This document shows positions 22,201-34,600 of a stretch of DNA of 64,000 nt, in pieces. Under the pieces are notes generated by a model. That model saw only the letters and a program-made list of their open reading frames with translations. It was not told where the DNA came from and did not search any database. A program made the position numbers and the translations under genes. The stretch is from Canna indica (lineage: Eukaryota; Streptophyta; Magnoliopsida; Zingiberales; Cannaceae): contig CP136892.1 in the NCBI GenBank assembly GCA_034359265.1, positions 83,506,001 to 83,570,000 on the forward strand. The letters are read 5' to 3'. Every line of letters begins with the position of its first letter. Positions within the stretch are counted from its first letter, which is position 1.

Positions 22201-23598
22201 TTCTTTTATTCATCCACAAAGCTCAAGTTGCGTTTTTCTTCTTACATGTGCTACATCTTTTTGATTGTTACTTTGTAATGGTTGCCCTGATAATTTCCAT
22301 GGTTGTTCTGAAAAAAGTGTCATATTATGTGCTGACTTTTGATGCAATCTGTAGGCCATCTGATGGAAAAGATTGAATCTCTGAACCTGCTCCACAGAGC
22401 ATTTAGTGTTTTCCTTTTCAACTCAAAGTATGAGTTGCTACTTCAGGTATGTAAAAACGGACTTGTGCTTCTTATAATATTGTTTCAGAAACCAAACATA
22501 TGTCAGAACTTGAAATCAGTTTTCACTAGAATAGTTAAATTTATTGGAGCATAGACTTGATTAACTTTTCCAGGTCACAATCACATGCAGTGTTGATTAT
22601 TTATATCAGTGTCGAACCTTATTCCATTAAAATGAATTATAAGGTGTTCTTTTGCTTTGTTCAATGAATCTAGGAAAAATACTTTCCCTATGTATTACTC
22701 GCGGATTCTCCTAGCACTTAGATAATTTTCTCTTAAATATGGTTTCTTTCACATTAGGTCCTTTTTCTGCATCACGTTGCAATTAAGTTTTCATTCGGTT
22801 TGAGTTCTACATGTTTGAATGTGTTGTTCCAGACTTCCAGTCATCTCTCTATTTGCAAGATTTTTCCTTGTGTATATCTACATGTTTGAATGTGTTGTTC
22901 CAGACTTCCAGTCATCATGTTTGAATGTGTTGTGCTATCTATCTATCTTGGTTTTTCATGCAGCAACGATCAGCAACCAAAGTAACATTTCCTTTGGTTT
23001 GGACCAATACGTGCTGCAGTCATCCTCTTTATCGGGAATCTGAACTTATCCAGGAGAACTTCTTAGGTCGTATTCATATTTTCTCTTATTCACACCTATT
23101 AATAGCTGGTGACACGGCTTTTGCTTTGTCAGGGGTTAGAAATGCAGCACAAAGGAAGTTGTTGGATGAGCTAGGTATTCCTGCAGAAGACTTGCCTGTG
23201 GATGAGTTTACTCCTCTGGGACGCATGCTCTACAAGGCTCCATCTGATGGAAAATGGGGAGAACACGAGGGTATGCCCTAATTACAATCCTTCATTTAGA
23301 GCATATATCTTAATTATCTTTCTCCATGTTCTCCTCGATCGCAGTTGACTATCTGCTTTTTATCGTCCGTGATGTGAAAGTGCTTCCAAACCCTGACGAA
23401 GTTGCTGATGTCAAGTATGTCAGCAGAGACCAGTTGAAGGAACTTGTGAAGAAGGCAGATGCGGGTGAGGATGGTGTAAAGTTGTCTCCTTGGTTTAGGC
23501 TGGTTGTCGATAATTTTCTGATGAAGTGGTGGGATCATTTGGAGAAAGGCACTCTTGAGAAGGTAGTTGACATGAAAACCATTCATAAACTGGTGTAG
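16237..23598 (+). CDS. IDI: Isopentenyl-diphosphate delta-isomerase, copy B
   Basis: Second IPP/DMAPP isomerase, a tandem paralogue of the gene at 5445-8075. Exons: 16237-16298, 21844-21899, 22355-22446, 22964-23066, 23133-23270 and 23345-23598. Exon lengths (62, 56, 92, 103, 138, 254) equal those of copy A and give 234 codons, so the coding part is intact despite a 5.5-kb intron 1 full of transposons. NTCCSHP (Cys88) and KWGEHE (Glu148, Glu150) are kept. Differences from copy A: S7A, R14K, F115L, E124D, I151V, L195V, A222E and E223K, none at the active site. The upstream frame meets TGA with no earlier ATG, so the short form is encoded. It also ends in HKLV. AATAAA at 23681 may be the polyadenylation signal. 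Confidence 0.94.
17115..17875. mobile_element. GGTACCG-rich insert within the nested element
   Basis: Runs from about GTTTAAAATACCGGTACCG to CGGTGTTTCAAA; the two ends are roughly inverted (TTTAAAATACCGG against TTTGAAACACCGG). Its internal GGTACCGTACC and AATACCGGG phrases resemble the hAT MITE at 59607-59838, so it is probably a larger relative. No target duplication could be fixed and the limits are approximate. Confidence 0.5.
17393..17753 (+). mobile_element. Solo LTR, 361 bp, target duplication ATACC
   Basis: Starts TGTTGGGATGTG, ends TATTCCCAACA and is flanked by ATACC at 17388-17392 and 17754-17758. The TGTTGGGA...TCCCAACA ends are typical of plant LTRs, often Ty1/copia. A TATATAAA-like box is present near 17576. 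The GGGGGCAACGCCCCC and AGGGGCTCCGCCCCT inverted repeats give it unusual GC-rich hairpins. It is the innermost of four nested insertions. Confidence 0.85.
18551..20726. mobile_element. Inverted pair of truncated Ty3/gypsy elements (outward-facing 3' LTRs)
   Basis: Two 3' halves of the same Ty3/gypsy family meet back to back near 19440. Left half, minus strand: a protease remnant ([20 protein letters not shown]) joined directly to an integrase C-terminal part (18911-19180), then the purine tract and LTR (about 18870 down to 18551). Right half, plus strand: integrase zinc-finger and core (CQTAKG at about 19455, then DYVFVVVDM and [10 protein letters not shown], with stops), integrase C-terminal part (20200-20418), AAGTGGAGGGGAA tract and LTR starting TGATGTAGC at about 20452. 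Both LTRs share GGGAATTAACTTCTACTA and GGTGCGAAAT in inverted orientation. Reverse transcriptase is missing from both, so neither is autonomous. Confidence 0.8.
20727..21160 (+). repeat. Intron-1 segment, second direct copy with empty hAT site
   Basis: Direct repeat of 16451-16495/18150-18550. It holds one GTTTAGTG (20765-20772) where the first copy carries the 1654-bp hAT-like element, so it records the site before insertion. It continues into the rest of intron 1, including the MITE at about 21060-21482, and is thus the copy joined to the original downstream intron. Confidence 0.75.
22520..22963 (+). repeat. Length difference and short tandem repeat in IDI-B intron 3
   Basis: Compared with intron 3 of copy A, copy B has about 325 extra bases (about 22528-22852) and a phrase, CATGTTTGAATGTGTTG followed by TTCCAGACTTCCAGTCATC, present twice in full (22809, 22880) and once in part (22917). 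Either copy A lost this stretch or copy B gained it; small repeats at the edges fit a deletion in A. Confidence 0.55.
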
Positions 23599-25380
23599 GA
23601 GTTTGGAAGTAGTGCCTAAACTATTCAAGGAAGGGTTCTGCATTAATCTGATGGATAATTTGGTCCTTCAGAATTGAGTGAATAAATTGTTCTTGTTAAC
23701 CATGATGAAGTTTATTTCTGAATAAAGTTGCACCTCTAGACTGTTGGGAACATTCAATTTGGCAAATGATTGGTATTGCTGAAGGAATTTAAAATCTGCA
23801 TGGTCGTCGTCATTTACAACGATATATTTTTTAATCTATGCTTGTTATTCGTAATGCATTTTTTAAAAAGTAATGGTTTATTTTTAAGTCATTACAAATT
23901 AGATATACATGAGTTTGACATTTAATGATTAACATATATTTACAGCTAATAAATTGAATCATTAGCTCTGCATTTATTTGCAATTAGATTTAATGAGTTT
24001 GCAATTTGAAATGATCGCATATCACACTTGCTGTTTACAAATGTTATTAGAAATATATAAAATATGAATTAGATAAAAATAAAAATGCTTAGAATATATT
24101 ATGTTTTATATTAATTAATTTGATTTTGTAAATAAAATTATGATAATAGTTATATTTGCAATCATTTAAATGATGACCACTATTATAAGTTGCAATTATG
24201 CAAGAATTAAAGCAACTGCTATATTATTGATGCTTCCTAATTTTGATATAATCAACGTGGTTCATTTTTTTTCTTTGAATTTAAATTTTTATTTTATATT
24301 TACAAAATAAAGTTATATATATATATATAGTATAAAATTATCAATCACATAATTTTTAAAAAAATATTTGTGCAAGACCCAATATACTAATCTACTAAAT
24401 TTTATCATTTTTAGTGTTAATATATAGTCTTATCTAGTAATATTTATAATACCTCAGGTGCTGATGAAACTAATTTAATAAATTTCAATTGTCTCAATTC
24501 TCGATATATCGTACCCAAAACTTGAGTTCCTTTTGGTTCCCTTTCTTATCAATGACAATCAGCATTGTCATCGTATCGTATTATCATACTATTTTCACAT
24601 TGCTCTTTACAATGTACATCAGTACATGTAGAACTCTAATTATTTATGATCTTTTAGTGGCATATTGAGCACTGTTTCTTTGGTCATGACAATAAGTCAC
24701 CAATATGAGTATATCAATGATCTTTTAACAATCCCTTATAAGGGATGATTAGTCCAAGGAAAATTACATCAAGATATAGTATGCTACAACGGAGTATTTG
24801 AGGCAAGAAATGAGTCCTAATTTTTGAATGACTAGGCCTTCTAATCCATGACATCTAATGCCCTTTTGAGAAGGTAAAAGAAAGAGAATTCAGTATATTT
24901 TTTTTAAGGGAAGATACTAATTGATGCAAGAATCAAATTTTCACCATGATTGCAAAACTTTCTAATATTATCGAGGAAAAATTGTAACAAAAATAATTAT
25001 TGTGCCCAAAGAATCAATTTTGGAAAGAATCATTAATCAAAAAAATAAAATAAAAAATTATTGATACATTCAAATAATTAAACATTTCACAAGTAGTAAA
25101 TTAGATGAACATAAAGAGTGTTACTCCGGATATTCATTTTTCTCTAAATGCCCTTGCAATTCTTCCATTTACATTTTTCACACAATCATAATACAATATT
25201 GAACAAAGTTTGTGTTTGATACATTATTTGATAATTCACATTTTCATAAGATAAATTGTCACCTTCAATGTATTCACCGATGATATAAAAGATTATTCGT
25301 TTGATATATTTGGCCGATAATTTAATTTAATATTTTTTTGACTTAAAAAAAAATTACTCAAAACATTTTTAAAATTTAGT
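23599..25380. other. Intergenic DNA between IDI-B and LSM6
   Basis: Homology with the 3' flank of copy A continues to about 23832, which is the end of the duplicated unit. The remaining ~1.5 kb is AT-rich with no gene, RNA or recognisable transposon terminus that I can support. Confidence 0.5.
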
Positions 25381-25671
25381 AGTGCAATGCTGAAAAAGAA
25401 CGTACAGAAGAGAATGATAATATTGGATCGTAGGATTATCACTGAGTTGTATAATTCACGTACCAACGGGGCTATCAAACTTTGGAAACGGATCGGAAAA
25501 CATTTTGCTACTTCGTCGTCTCCGTCGTTCCATTCAATTAATGTGGCCATCCTGCCGGCGACGTGGATAGCGGCCGGAGACGACGCTAGGGAGCCCGCCG
25601 CGAGTGCCTTTCCGATCCGGAAGGTGGATATTGCGATCCCTGCTGCAGACTATGCAATCGTCTTCCTCGTT

Positions 25672-25686
25672 TTTAGGGTTAGGGTT
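25672..25686 (+). promoter_or_regulatory. Telo-box-like motif upstream of LSM6
   Basis: TTTAGGGTTAGGGTT lies ~300 bp before the LSM6 start codon. The telo-box AAACCCTA and its complement are enriched in promoters of plant translation and RNA-processing genes. Function here is inferred from position only. Confidence 0.45.
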
Positions 25687-25985
25687 CGGAGGGACGCGCG
25701 GGATGAGGTTTTTAAGTATTGGTGATTCGAATTGCATATTCTACCGACGTAGTCCGCTCCCGCAGAGTTCACCTTCTCTGATAGCGCAGATGGCGTGGCA
25801 CTCCCTCTGGGCCCACTAATTAATACTCCGGGAAGCCACGTCGGATGAGTATTGTTTTGGGGGAAAATAGATGGTACGTGTACCTCTTTGTACTCATCGG
25901 CGAGGTTAAAGTCGCTCACGGCACGCTGTCACGCCGAACGAACCATTCGTTTCCAGAAGAAGGGGAAAGAGAGAAGGGAGAGCGA

Positions 25986-27718
25986 ATGAGCACCGGAGGA
26001 GAAAAGGGCAGTGGGTCGGTGAAGACACCGGCCGACTTCCTCAAGTCGATCAGAGGCCGCCCCGTGGTCGTCAAGCTCAATTCGGGGGTCGACTACCGAG
26101 GTCCGTGTCTTTCCTGCCTTCCCCCTGCTCTTGGATTTTCTTTTTCTTTGTACATAAGGTTTTGGTTCCTTTATTCTTGTGCTCGGATATTTCCTTGGGG
26201 ATTTGCTGTATATGCTTCTTGCTTGCTTGTTGCGCGGTTCATTATAATTCAAATTTGTAGGGTTTTAGATCCTAACGTACTCTTTGTGACTTTATTGCTT
26301 GTGCATCATCGTGTTATATTTTCACCTTTTGTTCGACGGATTGGCTTTCGGCTGCCCTTAGTGTTCCTAAAAGTCTTCCTGATTTTGAAGTGTTTAGGAA
26401 AAGCTAGTTTTCTTAGTTTGTTATCTCTATGACATCGCTGGTTTCATGTAATTAGGAGCCATTTTGGAAATCATAAATTTCTGAAGGAAATCTGATTGTG
26501 GATGTGATTGTTGAACGGAATATTAATTAGGTCTTGCCCCAATGAAGAGAATCAAACATATCTTCTTATTAATTAGGTCTTGCCCCGTTGATGATAAAGT
26601 TTTTATGGTTGTCTAGTAAATCAGGTGGGATAAAGTCCCAACCATTTGGGGTTAGCTACGTGCATCTTTTCTTGTCATTGACCTTTGTGTAAGGCCAATT
26701 CTCTAGTTATACCAAGGGAATTTTATCGCTGTTCAATGCTAATTATAGTTTCTCAATTTGTTTGTATAGTACTGCCTTGGCAATGAGACCAAACCATAAG
26801 AAGCTGAAAAGATTTTGAACTCCTATGATGGATTCTTTTACCAGTTCGTGCGGGGCTGATTGAAGATCAAACCTCATTTAGTTTTTTTCTTGTCGGGCCT
26901 AGTTTTTTCAAAAAAATTTCCTCCAACAACAAGATGATGCCTGTGCTTTCTATAATTCTTATTGTGGTTGATATGATGATATCTCTACTTAATCATGATG
27001 TCTTCTTCTTTTTCACCTTCAATTTCTATGCTCCAATAAGCAACATTAATTTTCATCAAAAAGTAGACAACATGAAGAAAGAAAACAGATTGATTGGAAG
27101 TGTCATCGTTGTCATGATAAAAGAATATCAACTTACCTAACTACAAAAATCAACATTACCATGGGATGAACTATCATGGAGAGTGGAGACCATCTGCCAT
27201 GTCACCTTTTTTCTCAAAAAAAATCTTTGGATTTCTAGGTTTATTTGTAACTGCAACAGTGGAGCAAAAACTAAAGCCCCTTGTTGAACAAATGAAACCA
27301 CCCAAATTTTGCAACCATTAGTTTAACCTTATGAAAATGTTCAGTTGTGGGTTATTGTCCATGAACAAGTACAAAAGCAAAAGCTTTTGTACATATAATT
27401 ATATACTTCAGATAAGTTTCTTGCCTGTGTCACTAAATGCTGGGGCTGGTACCTTGTTTGTAGGTATTCTTGCTTGTCTGGATGGATATATGAATATTGC
27501 AATGGAGCAAACAGAGGAGTATGTCAATGGTCAGCTGAAAAATAAGTATGGGGATGCTTTCATCAGGGGAAATAATGGTACTTTTACTGGCGTTTTTTCG
27601 CTACATTATCCATGTACATTTTTTCCTCACTTCTGTGCAGTACTTGACATCTTGTGTTGTTCCTGCTGTTGCAGTTCTATACATTAGCACTTCAAAAAGG
27701 ACTCTTGCAGAAGGTTGA
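25986..27718 (+). CDS. LSM6: U6 snRNA-associated Sm-like protein LSm6
   Basis: LSm6 is a subunit of the LSm2-8 ring that binds the U6 snRNA 3' end in the nucleus and of the LSm1-7 ring that promotes mRNA decapping in the cytoplasm. Three exons, 25986-26100, 27464-27577 and 27675-27718, give 90 residues, the usual plant length. The start MSTGGEKGSGSVKTPADFLK precedes the Sm1 motif (RPVVVKLNSGVDYRGILACL, then DGYMNIAMEQ); Sm2 reads FIRGNNVLYIS. Junctions are G|GT and G|TT in phase with GT-AG introns. The 1.36-kb first intron has no recognised element. The gene is complete, with no oddity in the protein. Confidence 0.95.
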
Positions 27719-28698
27719 CAGTCTTGATAGGTGTCATACTTGAGCAGATCATTTGACTGTTTTATTTTAATTTTGAATGTTGAGAAAATCTGGAGTTTAG
27801 TTGCTTAGATCGGATTGGATACATATTTTTATAATGAAATGTCGACGTCCATCTAAGATCCCTTGAACAAAATGGACAATATCAGGTTTATAATTTATTT
27901 CCAACTGTCATAATTCTATTTTCATTTGATCTTGCCTGATGATGAAACATTTTAGTAAACAAAGGCTATCGGACAAATGGTAGATAATCCTGTGGAAATA
28001 ACATAATTAACCGTCAAAGGTTGTTTGCAGCTCCTTGACTGCATTATGCGACATCATTGCTTTGCTATCTCCAAAATGTTGTTTTTCTTTTGAGGCTCAG
28101 ATAGTTATCTTTTATATTAGAGAAAACGATAATTTTGATCCCTGCATTTTAGGTTCAAAGTGGTATTAGTACCCACATTTTAAAAATTTGGATATTGATT
28201 CGTACAAAAAAATTTGGTCAATAATGTTAGTCTTTGACCCACATTTTAGGTGCAATTTAACGTGATAAGTTATTTCTAATTAATTTTTTTAGTTCTTATA
28301 TTTTGGGCCCAATTGATATTTGATATATCTACACTTTAAATACTCTTCCATGATCAATCATTGAATATTTGATAGTTGATTTTACTTGAGAGTTGGATTA
28401 AAGATAAGTTTTGTTTTAGGATTGTATGATAAAAAAATCAATTAAAAATAAGACCAATACCAAGTTTTTAAATTGTAAGTACCAATACCAATTTGGGCTT
28501 AAAATGTAGGAACTAAAATTATCATTTTTCTGTTAAAAAGGTTTTCCATTTATAGAAAAACAATCACTAATCTCTTCTTTTTATTACTCTTTACTTCATT
28601 TATGCAAATGAATCTCATCATATGATGAATTTATCAAACATAAGAATAAATTTGCTAAAAAAAAAACAAACAAATACAATAATTCACAAATGTAATAA
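27719..28698. other. Convergent intergenic region LSM6/FAN1
   Basis: Separates two convergent genes and holds both 3' untranslated regions. TTTATT at 28579-28584 would be an AATAAA for FAN1 on the minus strand, ~115 bases after its stop. Most of the remainder is occupied by the inverted-repeat element at 28121-28531. Confidence 0.5.
28121..28531. mobile_element. MITE with GATAATTTTGATCC-type inverted ends
   Basis: Left end AGAAAACGATAATTTTGATC and complemented right end AGAAAAATGATAATTTTAGTT are inverted repeats, and the next bases (CCCTGCATTTTAGG against CCTACATTTTAAGC) also pair. The structure is that of a short fold-back MITE; no target duplication was settled. Confidence 0.65.
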
Positions 28699-31600
28699 TT
28701 AGGGGCATTTTGTTAATGGTCTCACTTTGCACACTTCAGCATCGAATCCACAATCAATGAGTATTAGCATCCATGCTCGCTGTTGCTCTGAGAGCCGATC
28801 ATTTTGACCTTTTACTTCCACGAGCTTTGCTTCACCCTCACCCCTATCTCCAAGGAAGCGCCACAATAATAGATCTGGCATGCCACTTGACCAACTCCGG
28901 TAATCCATTGCTAGATGCCGGCACAGAGAAGCCAAAGGGCGGCCTCCAATGCAAGAGACAGCAGCTCGTAGGTCAGAAAGGGAATGCCGTTCCCAGTTGA
29001 CACCCCGGCAAGCTGTTCCCATATGCAATTCCCATGAGGAGATCAAAATCTCCTCAGCCATGCCGTCGTGTATTTTCTGCAGCTGACATTCTATGAGACT
29101 CTTTCTTGTTACATAAAAATCATCTGTATCGAAGTCTAGTGGAGCCATCTGTTGAAGCACAATAGACAACAAAGCCAATGGAAAAACAGGGTTAGTAGTA
29201 GCAACTAAAGGAAACCAAAGGGATGCACGATTGAGATCTCTTCTACACAATCAGTGTCAAACAACCAACTTGAAAGTAAATGAGGACCTTGGGATGGAGG
29301 ATAAAGAACCTGAAATCTTGACCTAAAAACATCAGGGACAGCATAGAAAATAGCATCCCACATGAGAAGGCCAAAGATAGTCATCCAGATCCCACTTTCT
29401 GAGTGAATGCCAGTCCATCCACCCCCATCGTCTGCATAATATTGCAAGGCCAGCTGCTCAACCCCACATCGTTCACCGTCATAACCATAATACACATTCT
29501 TCGATGCCAACTCGCTTGTCAAAGGCCTTCCACTTATGCAAACCTAAGCTCATTGAACTTAGAAAGATGTTAGCACATAAGGTAAACTATCTTTTAGATG
29601 TTTTACCAAATTTACCGTCATGCAATACTCATATCATACCTCTTTGATCTTTCGCTTGACAGAATTTGCATAATCAGGTACCCTCCATCTGCGCGGTGGT
29701 TTGCCCAAACGTAGAACCCGTCTTTGCAATGCCATTTTTGAGCCAGCACGAACCCAGGGATCTAATATACCTTCTTCAGCCACAGAAAGGCTCTCATTCA
29801 GACAATTCATATGCTCCAAATTAACAGAAAGCCTCAAGGCCCAGTATCCTCTTCTACTATCAGAAGTGATTCTCCTAAGGAGACCCTTAAGAAGCCTTGT
29901 TGCATCTTCATACCTGGAAAAAGTTCAACATGTAATCAATCCCCACATCATTTCGTTGCCCCTTATGTAATAACCTGCCAAATGTTGATTCAAACCAACA
30001 ATAATGTGTACAGTAATATTGACTATTTACATTTCTGGCAAGATCATTGTGGGCAATGCTGGTGGATTAACTATTGTTAAATTTAGATGAATTACAATTT
30101 TTTGCAGAAACCCAAAGCATGGACTATCTTAACTCCTGCTCTAATTACTAACACTATATATCATTTCAGTCATTTTAGTTACTAACAGTGGTAGGATGTG
30201 AACACAGGACCTCCTGCTCATATTGTATCAGATGCAATACATTTTACAATCATGTGGCTTAACAAAAAGGTAAAACATACTTCCAAGTTATAGCCAACTC
30301 ATCATCACTACATTGTTAAAAGTTTTATAATATGGACATTTTAGTTTCTACATGATTGGATAATTTGAATCAACTCAATTAGGTGTCAACTCGAGTGTTT
30401 AGAATCTCTACATATATGATCCAGTTGCCCCCTTGGTAGTCGCAGACCAATATTATGTTGTTGAGCCTTGTAATGGAGGAAATATCAATTCCAGGAACTA
30501 TATAGTGAATAGGCAAGTAGAGTACAAGTTCTACATTCTTTATGTCCATCCAATCAAGTACAATAATTAAGAATCCACATGCCAGTTCTATACCAACAGA
30601 ACTATTAGGAAGTGCAAACCTGGATGCCTACTTTAATTGTCTATCATCTGAATAAAAATAAAATATATAGTTCACAAACTGTTAATAACTCATCATTGCC
30701 TATCATGAAAGATAATAGATGACATATCCTAAGCACTTATACAATTAAATCACTGAATGTACAATTTAACATATTATTTGTATTGTGAAATCAACAAAAT
30801 GCAAATTAGTTAGAGAATAGATTGTACCTATGTTCACGTTCAAAAACAGAAACACCCAGTGAGAGCACTTTCGAGTAAACAAATGATGCTGAAAAAGATG
30901 AAAAAAATTGTGGTGGAGAGTCAGAGGTGGAGGGGTGAGCTTTCCCTCTAGTTGTACATGTTCGGTTATCAGCTATATCAATGCATCTTATCACCATTTC
31001 CACATTACTTTCTTCTAGAGATTCATCCATTATCTGCGCCATTTCAATGGCCTGCAAACAAATTGGTACCACTATCAGCAAATTTAGCTCATGACTATAT
31101 GCATGAAAGGATAAATATGCTATCTCTTCAGATTCAAGACCATAATGAGAAGCTACCTCTTCATACTCAAGAAAGTGAGATCGATCTTGAAAAATCTGGT
31201 GAGAAACATTGCATGTGTAATCTGGAAACTTGATCATCCCAAGGTCAACTAAAAGAAATGCTGAAAGATCCTGCTCGCCATTGAGAAAAAAGAGCCTCTG
31301 CATAAATAAAATTAAGAGACTATAGAGATGTCTAATGGCAAGAAAAAGATTGCTCAAAAGTAGATAAACTTAATTGAATAAAAGATGGCAGTCAAGTAAC
31401 CTGAACACGCCAAAAAAGTATATCAGCAGAGGAAGAAATTCTTATACATGCTCCTACTTGTTCAAGAACCTTCTTTGGTAGCATCGGGCTGTTGTGTATG
31501 AATAGTTAAATCTACAAACAACACTGATAAAGTTCAAAGACACAAAGCAATGAAGTTAACATACCATGCTCCATTCTCATAAGCAGAAAAGATGATATTT

Positions 31601-34600
31601 ACAAGCTCATGTCGACGAGCACACTTGATTCCTTTCTGATATTCAACCAAAGAAAGAAAAATCAATCAACGAGCAGACAAAGATATCAATGATCAACTTT
31701 CAGAATATTTTTTCAGAATATTTTGTCATCTTTTGTGGGAAAAAATCACTCGTCTGTTGACTTTTTTTACATCATCACTTAAAATAGATGAATGATTTAG
31801 GGAAGTATTTTTAGGGATTTCCCCCATAATTTAGCAAATAAGGCAAGTGTAACAAACTTCTAGGATATCTTGAACCTAGAAAACAGAGAGTGCGGTGTGC
31901 TTTCCATTCAGAGCACATGCTCTATCATGTATGGTGCCATATCATTCATTGGCACTGCTTTATGTGTTCCAGCTAGCAGACCAATCATTCTCTGATACAT
32001 ATATATAAACATAGCCAATATGCAATTGCATTCATATGTGTGTGCCTATGAAGATAAGGACCCTCAAAACATTAAGAATCTTGCAGTTATATCATTCTGT
32101 GATACAATGATGAAATACATGCAAACATAATTTCCAGAATTGCAAATGTAGTCATTATCCCTTAGAAACTATACATTTTTGTTCCAAAATACCCCTTTAT
32201 GAAAGTCATTTAAATTGGTATAGAAGGTTGTGTTTGCTGATATTTTAAGATTAACTGTAAACATTGTGCCAATCTTCCTTAATTTTCTTCTGTTAATATG
32301 ACTGTTTTTACAACAGTAGGAAATGCCAAAAAAGTTCAGAAGGCATATCTGAAACGTATAGACAACCCTGGCGCGATTCAAATGTCCAGCCACTACATAA
32401 TAAACATAGAAGTCCTGACATGAAGTACAATGACTTTTACAAAAAGGTGGTAGAGAAGTTATATAGACAAGCACATATGTCGGACCCGTATCTGTCCACA
32501 TATTAGCTCTTAATATGTAGTCACCAGAAGCCCACATGTCAATTTAGGAGCACAAACTATGGCAAAATCCATAATTAGGACAAACCATCCAAAGGTGCTC
32601 CAGGTAAGATAGTAACGACCTTATTTAGTGGCAAATAAAATAAGACTAGTGCGCAACCAAGCCAAAGCATTGAAAATAACAGATGTATGACGCCAATTAT
32701 AGATATGTGAGAAAAGATTTCATCAATTCCAAGTATGCTTGACATTAAAGGATAGCTTGCCACCATAGTAGCTAAGTGATGCAGCACATTAAGTCGTTAA
32801 GTATGATTGACAAATTTCCATACTTTGATCCAAATTCCAAGTTAACATGCAAAATTATTCAGCAGAGCAAAGAAAGCGCGTAATTTCAAGATATCAGAGA
32901 ATTATGAGAAGATAACTACAATCCTTTTGTACTTCAAAATATAAAGGCAACCATGTATAGAGATTCAGGCTTGGCAAATTATCACAAATAACTGAAATGC
33001 ATTACAAACCTTTGGAACTTCCAAACTTATAATCTGGCGCATCTCAGAAACATTAAGCAAGTGAAGAATCTCTTTCATACTGTATGTGAATGGACTCTCA
33101 CTAGAATGAAATGAGTATATGTAACCTGCCACTTTATATAGTAGGTTTTGTCATTGCACGCTGGAAGAAATAAATTAATATGAAAGCATTGACAAGAGAG
33201 GGCTCAAAACCTACATTGCAATTCCTCAATTGCCTTTTGTGTATCTTGTACCTCAGGGTAGGTGATGTTGCTCACCTGAAACCATGGCCCTATTACAAAT
33301 TAAATTAGATCAATAAGTTACGTAAAGTTAACAGGTTAAACATTCTACAGATTCCATCATCGAATTGCCAATCATCAGCAATATCTAGTATTAAACCAGT
33401 AAAACTCAAGCAAGCACAAAAAGGAATAGCATGGAATGATCCATATTCATGACAATGCAACTGAAAGTATGAAACAAGAATACTTAGTAACAACATGCAC
33501 TAAGATTATTAACTAAGTCTGTAACTCTTAGATTCAGAGCCACAAAGTTTATTCAAATCATAGATGTCCATAGATGATCAAGATGCACATGTCAAATACC
33601 ACCCATTTCAAAGAATATACAGGAAAGAGGAAACTTTTTCTTTTTTGAGAATATTAAAGTCTCAGTTGACATTTGCAGGTACCAGCTAGCCCTGAAACTT
33701 CCAGAATGGGTTTTACAATGGTCAGCAAACATAATGATGCAACTATTGAAAATGTGAAACTCAAACATACAAACTTTGTTGTTTCCAAATTCTGCAGGAA
33801 CACAGATGTAAATTCTCAATGCATAAGTGAAAAAAAAGTGGCTTACAGCCTTACACTACATTTGATTCATAGCATAAGAAGATAGAGATGGCAGCAAATT
33901 GACATCGGATATTGCATTATCCGTATCCGCACTGCATTTCACATATGCAAATTCACATTTGCACCGCATCCGCACAACAACCACATCCACACCGCATTTT
34001 AATAAAAACATAATAAAATAGTATATTTAATAAAAAAATCAATGGGGTAAAGGATAATTATGTAATTTATAATATATCTAGTGCAAAATAGTATATAAGC
34101 TATAATATATGGGATAAATGATAATTATTTATATGCGGATACAGAGCGGATCTGCATCCGCAAGGATAAAGATTTTTTTACATCCATATCTGCATCTATA
34201 TCGTTTTTTTCAAAAAGATAAACCGATTCGCGTGGTGCAGATGCAAATATAACTGCCATCCCTAGAAAAAGCCAACTGCACATATTGAACAAATTAAAAA
34301 TGCTATGAGATAGTAAAAGGCTTAAAATTCAGGTCGTACAAAACAACCTTTCCGAGTGTATAAACGTATGAAAAGCCTTTGACCCTCATCAGACAGTGAG
34401 CTAAACAATCCTGCTTCGAGAAAAAAAGGAGATAAAAAATGAGATAAACCAAATTCTTACTGCAAACCAAAGCAGTGACTGAGCATATAGAAAATATTTA
34501 CAAGCACCTATAAATGATTTTTCTTCTCTTGTGAAAAGGTGAGAATGATGACTCATAACCTCTTCAATCATTAAACAGAAGTTCTTTTGATACTTTGTGG

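Noticed and set aside
25672..25686. Interstitial telomere repeat
   Set aside because: Only two units of TTAGGG-like sequence in a promoter; a telo-box is the better reading.
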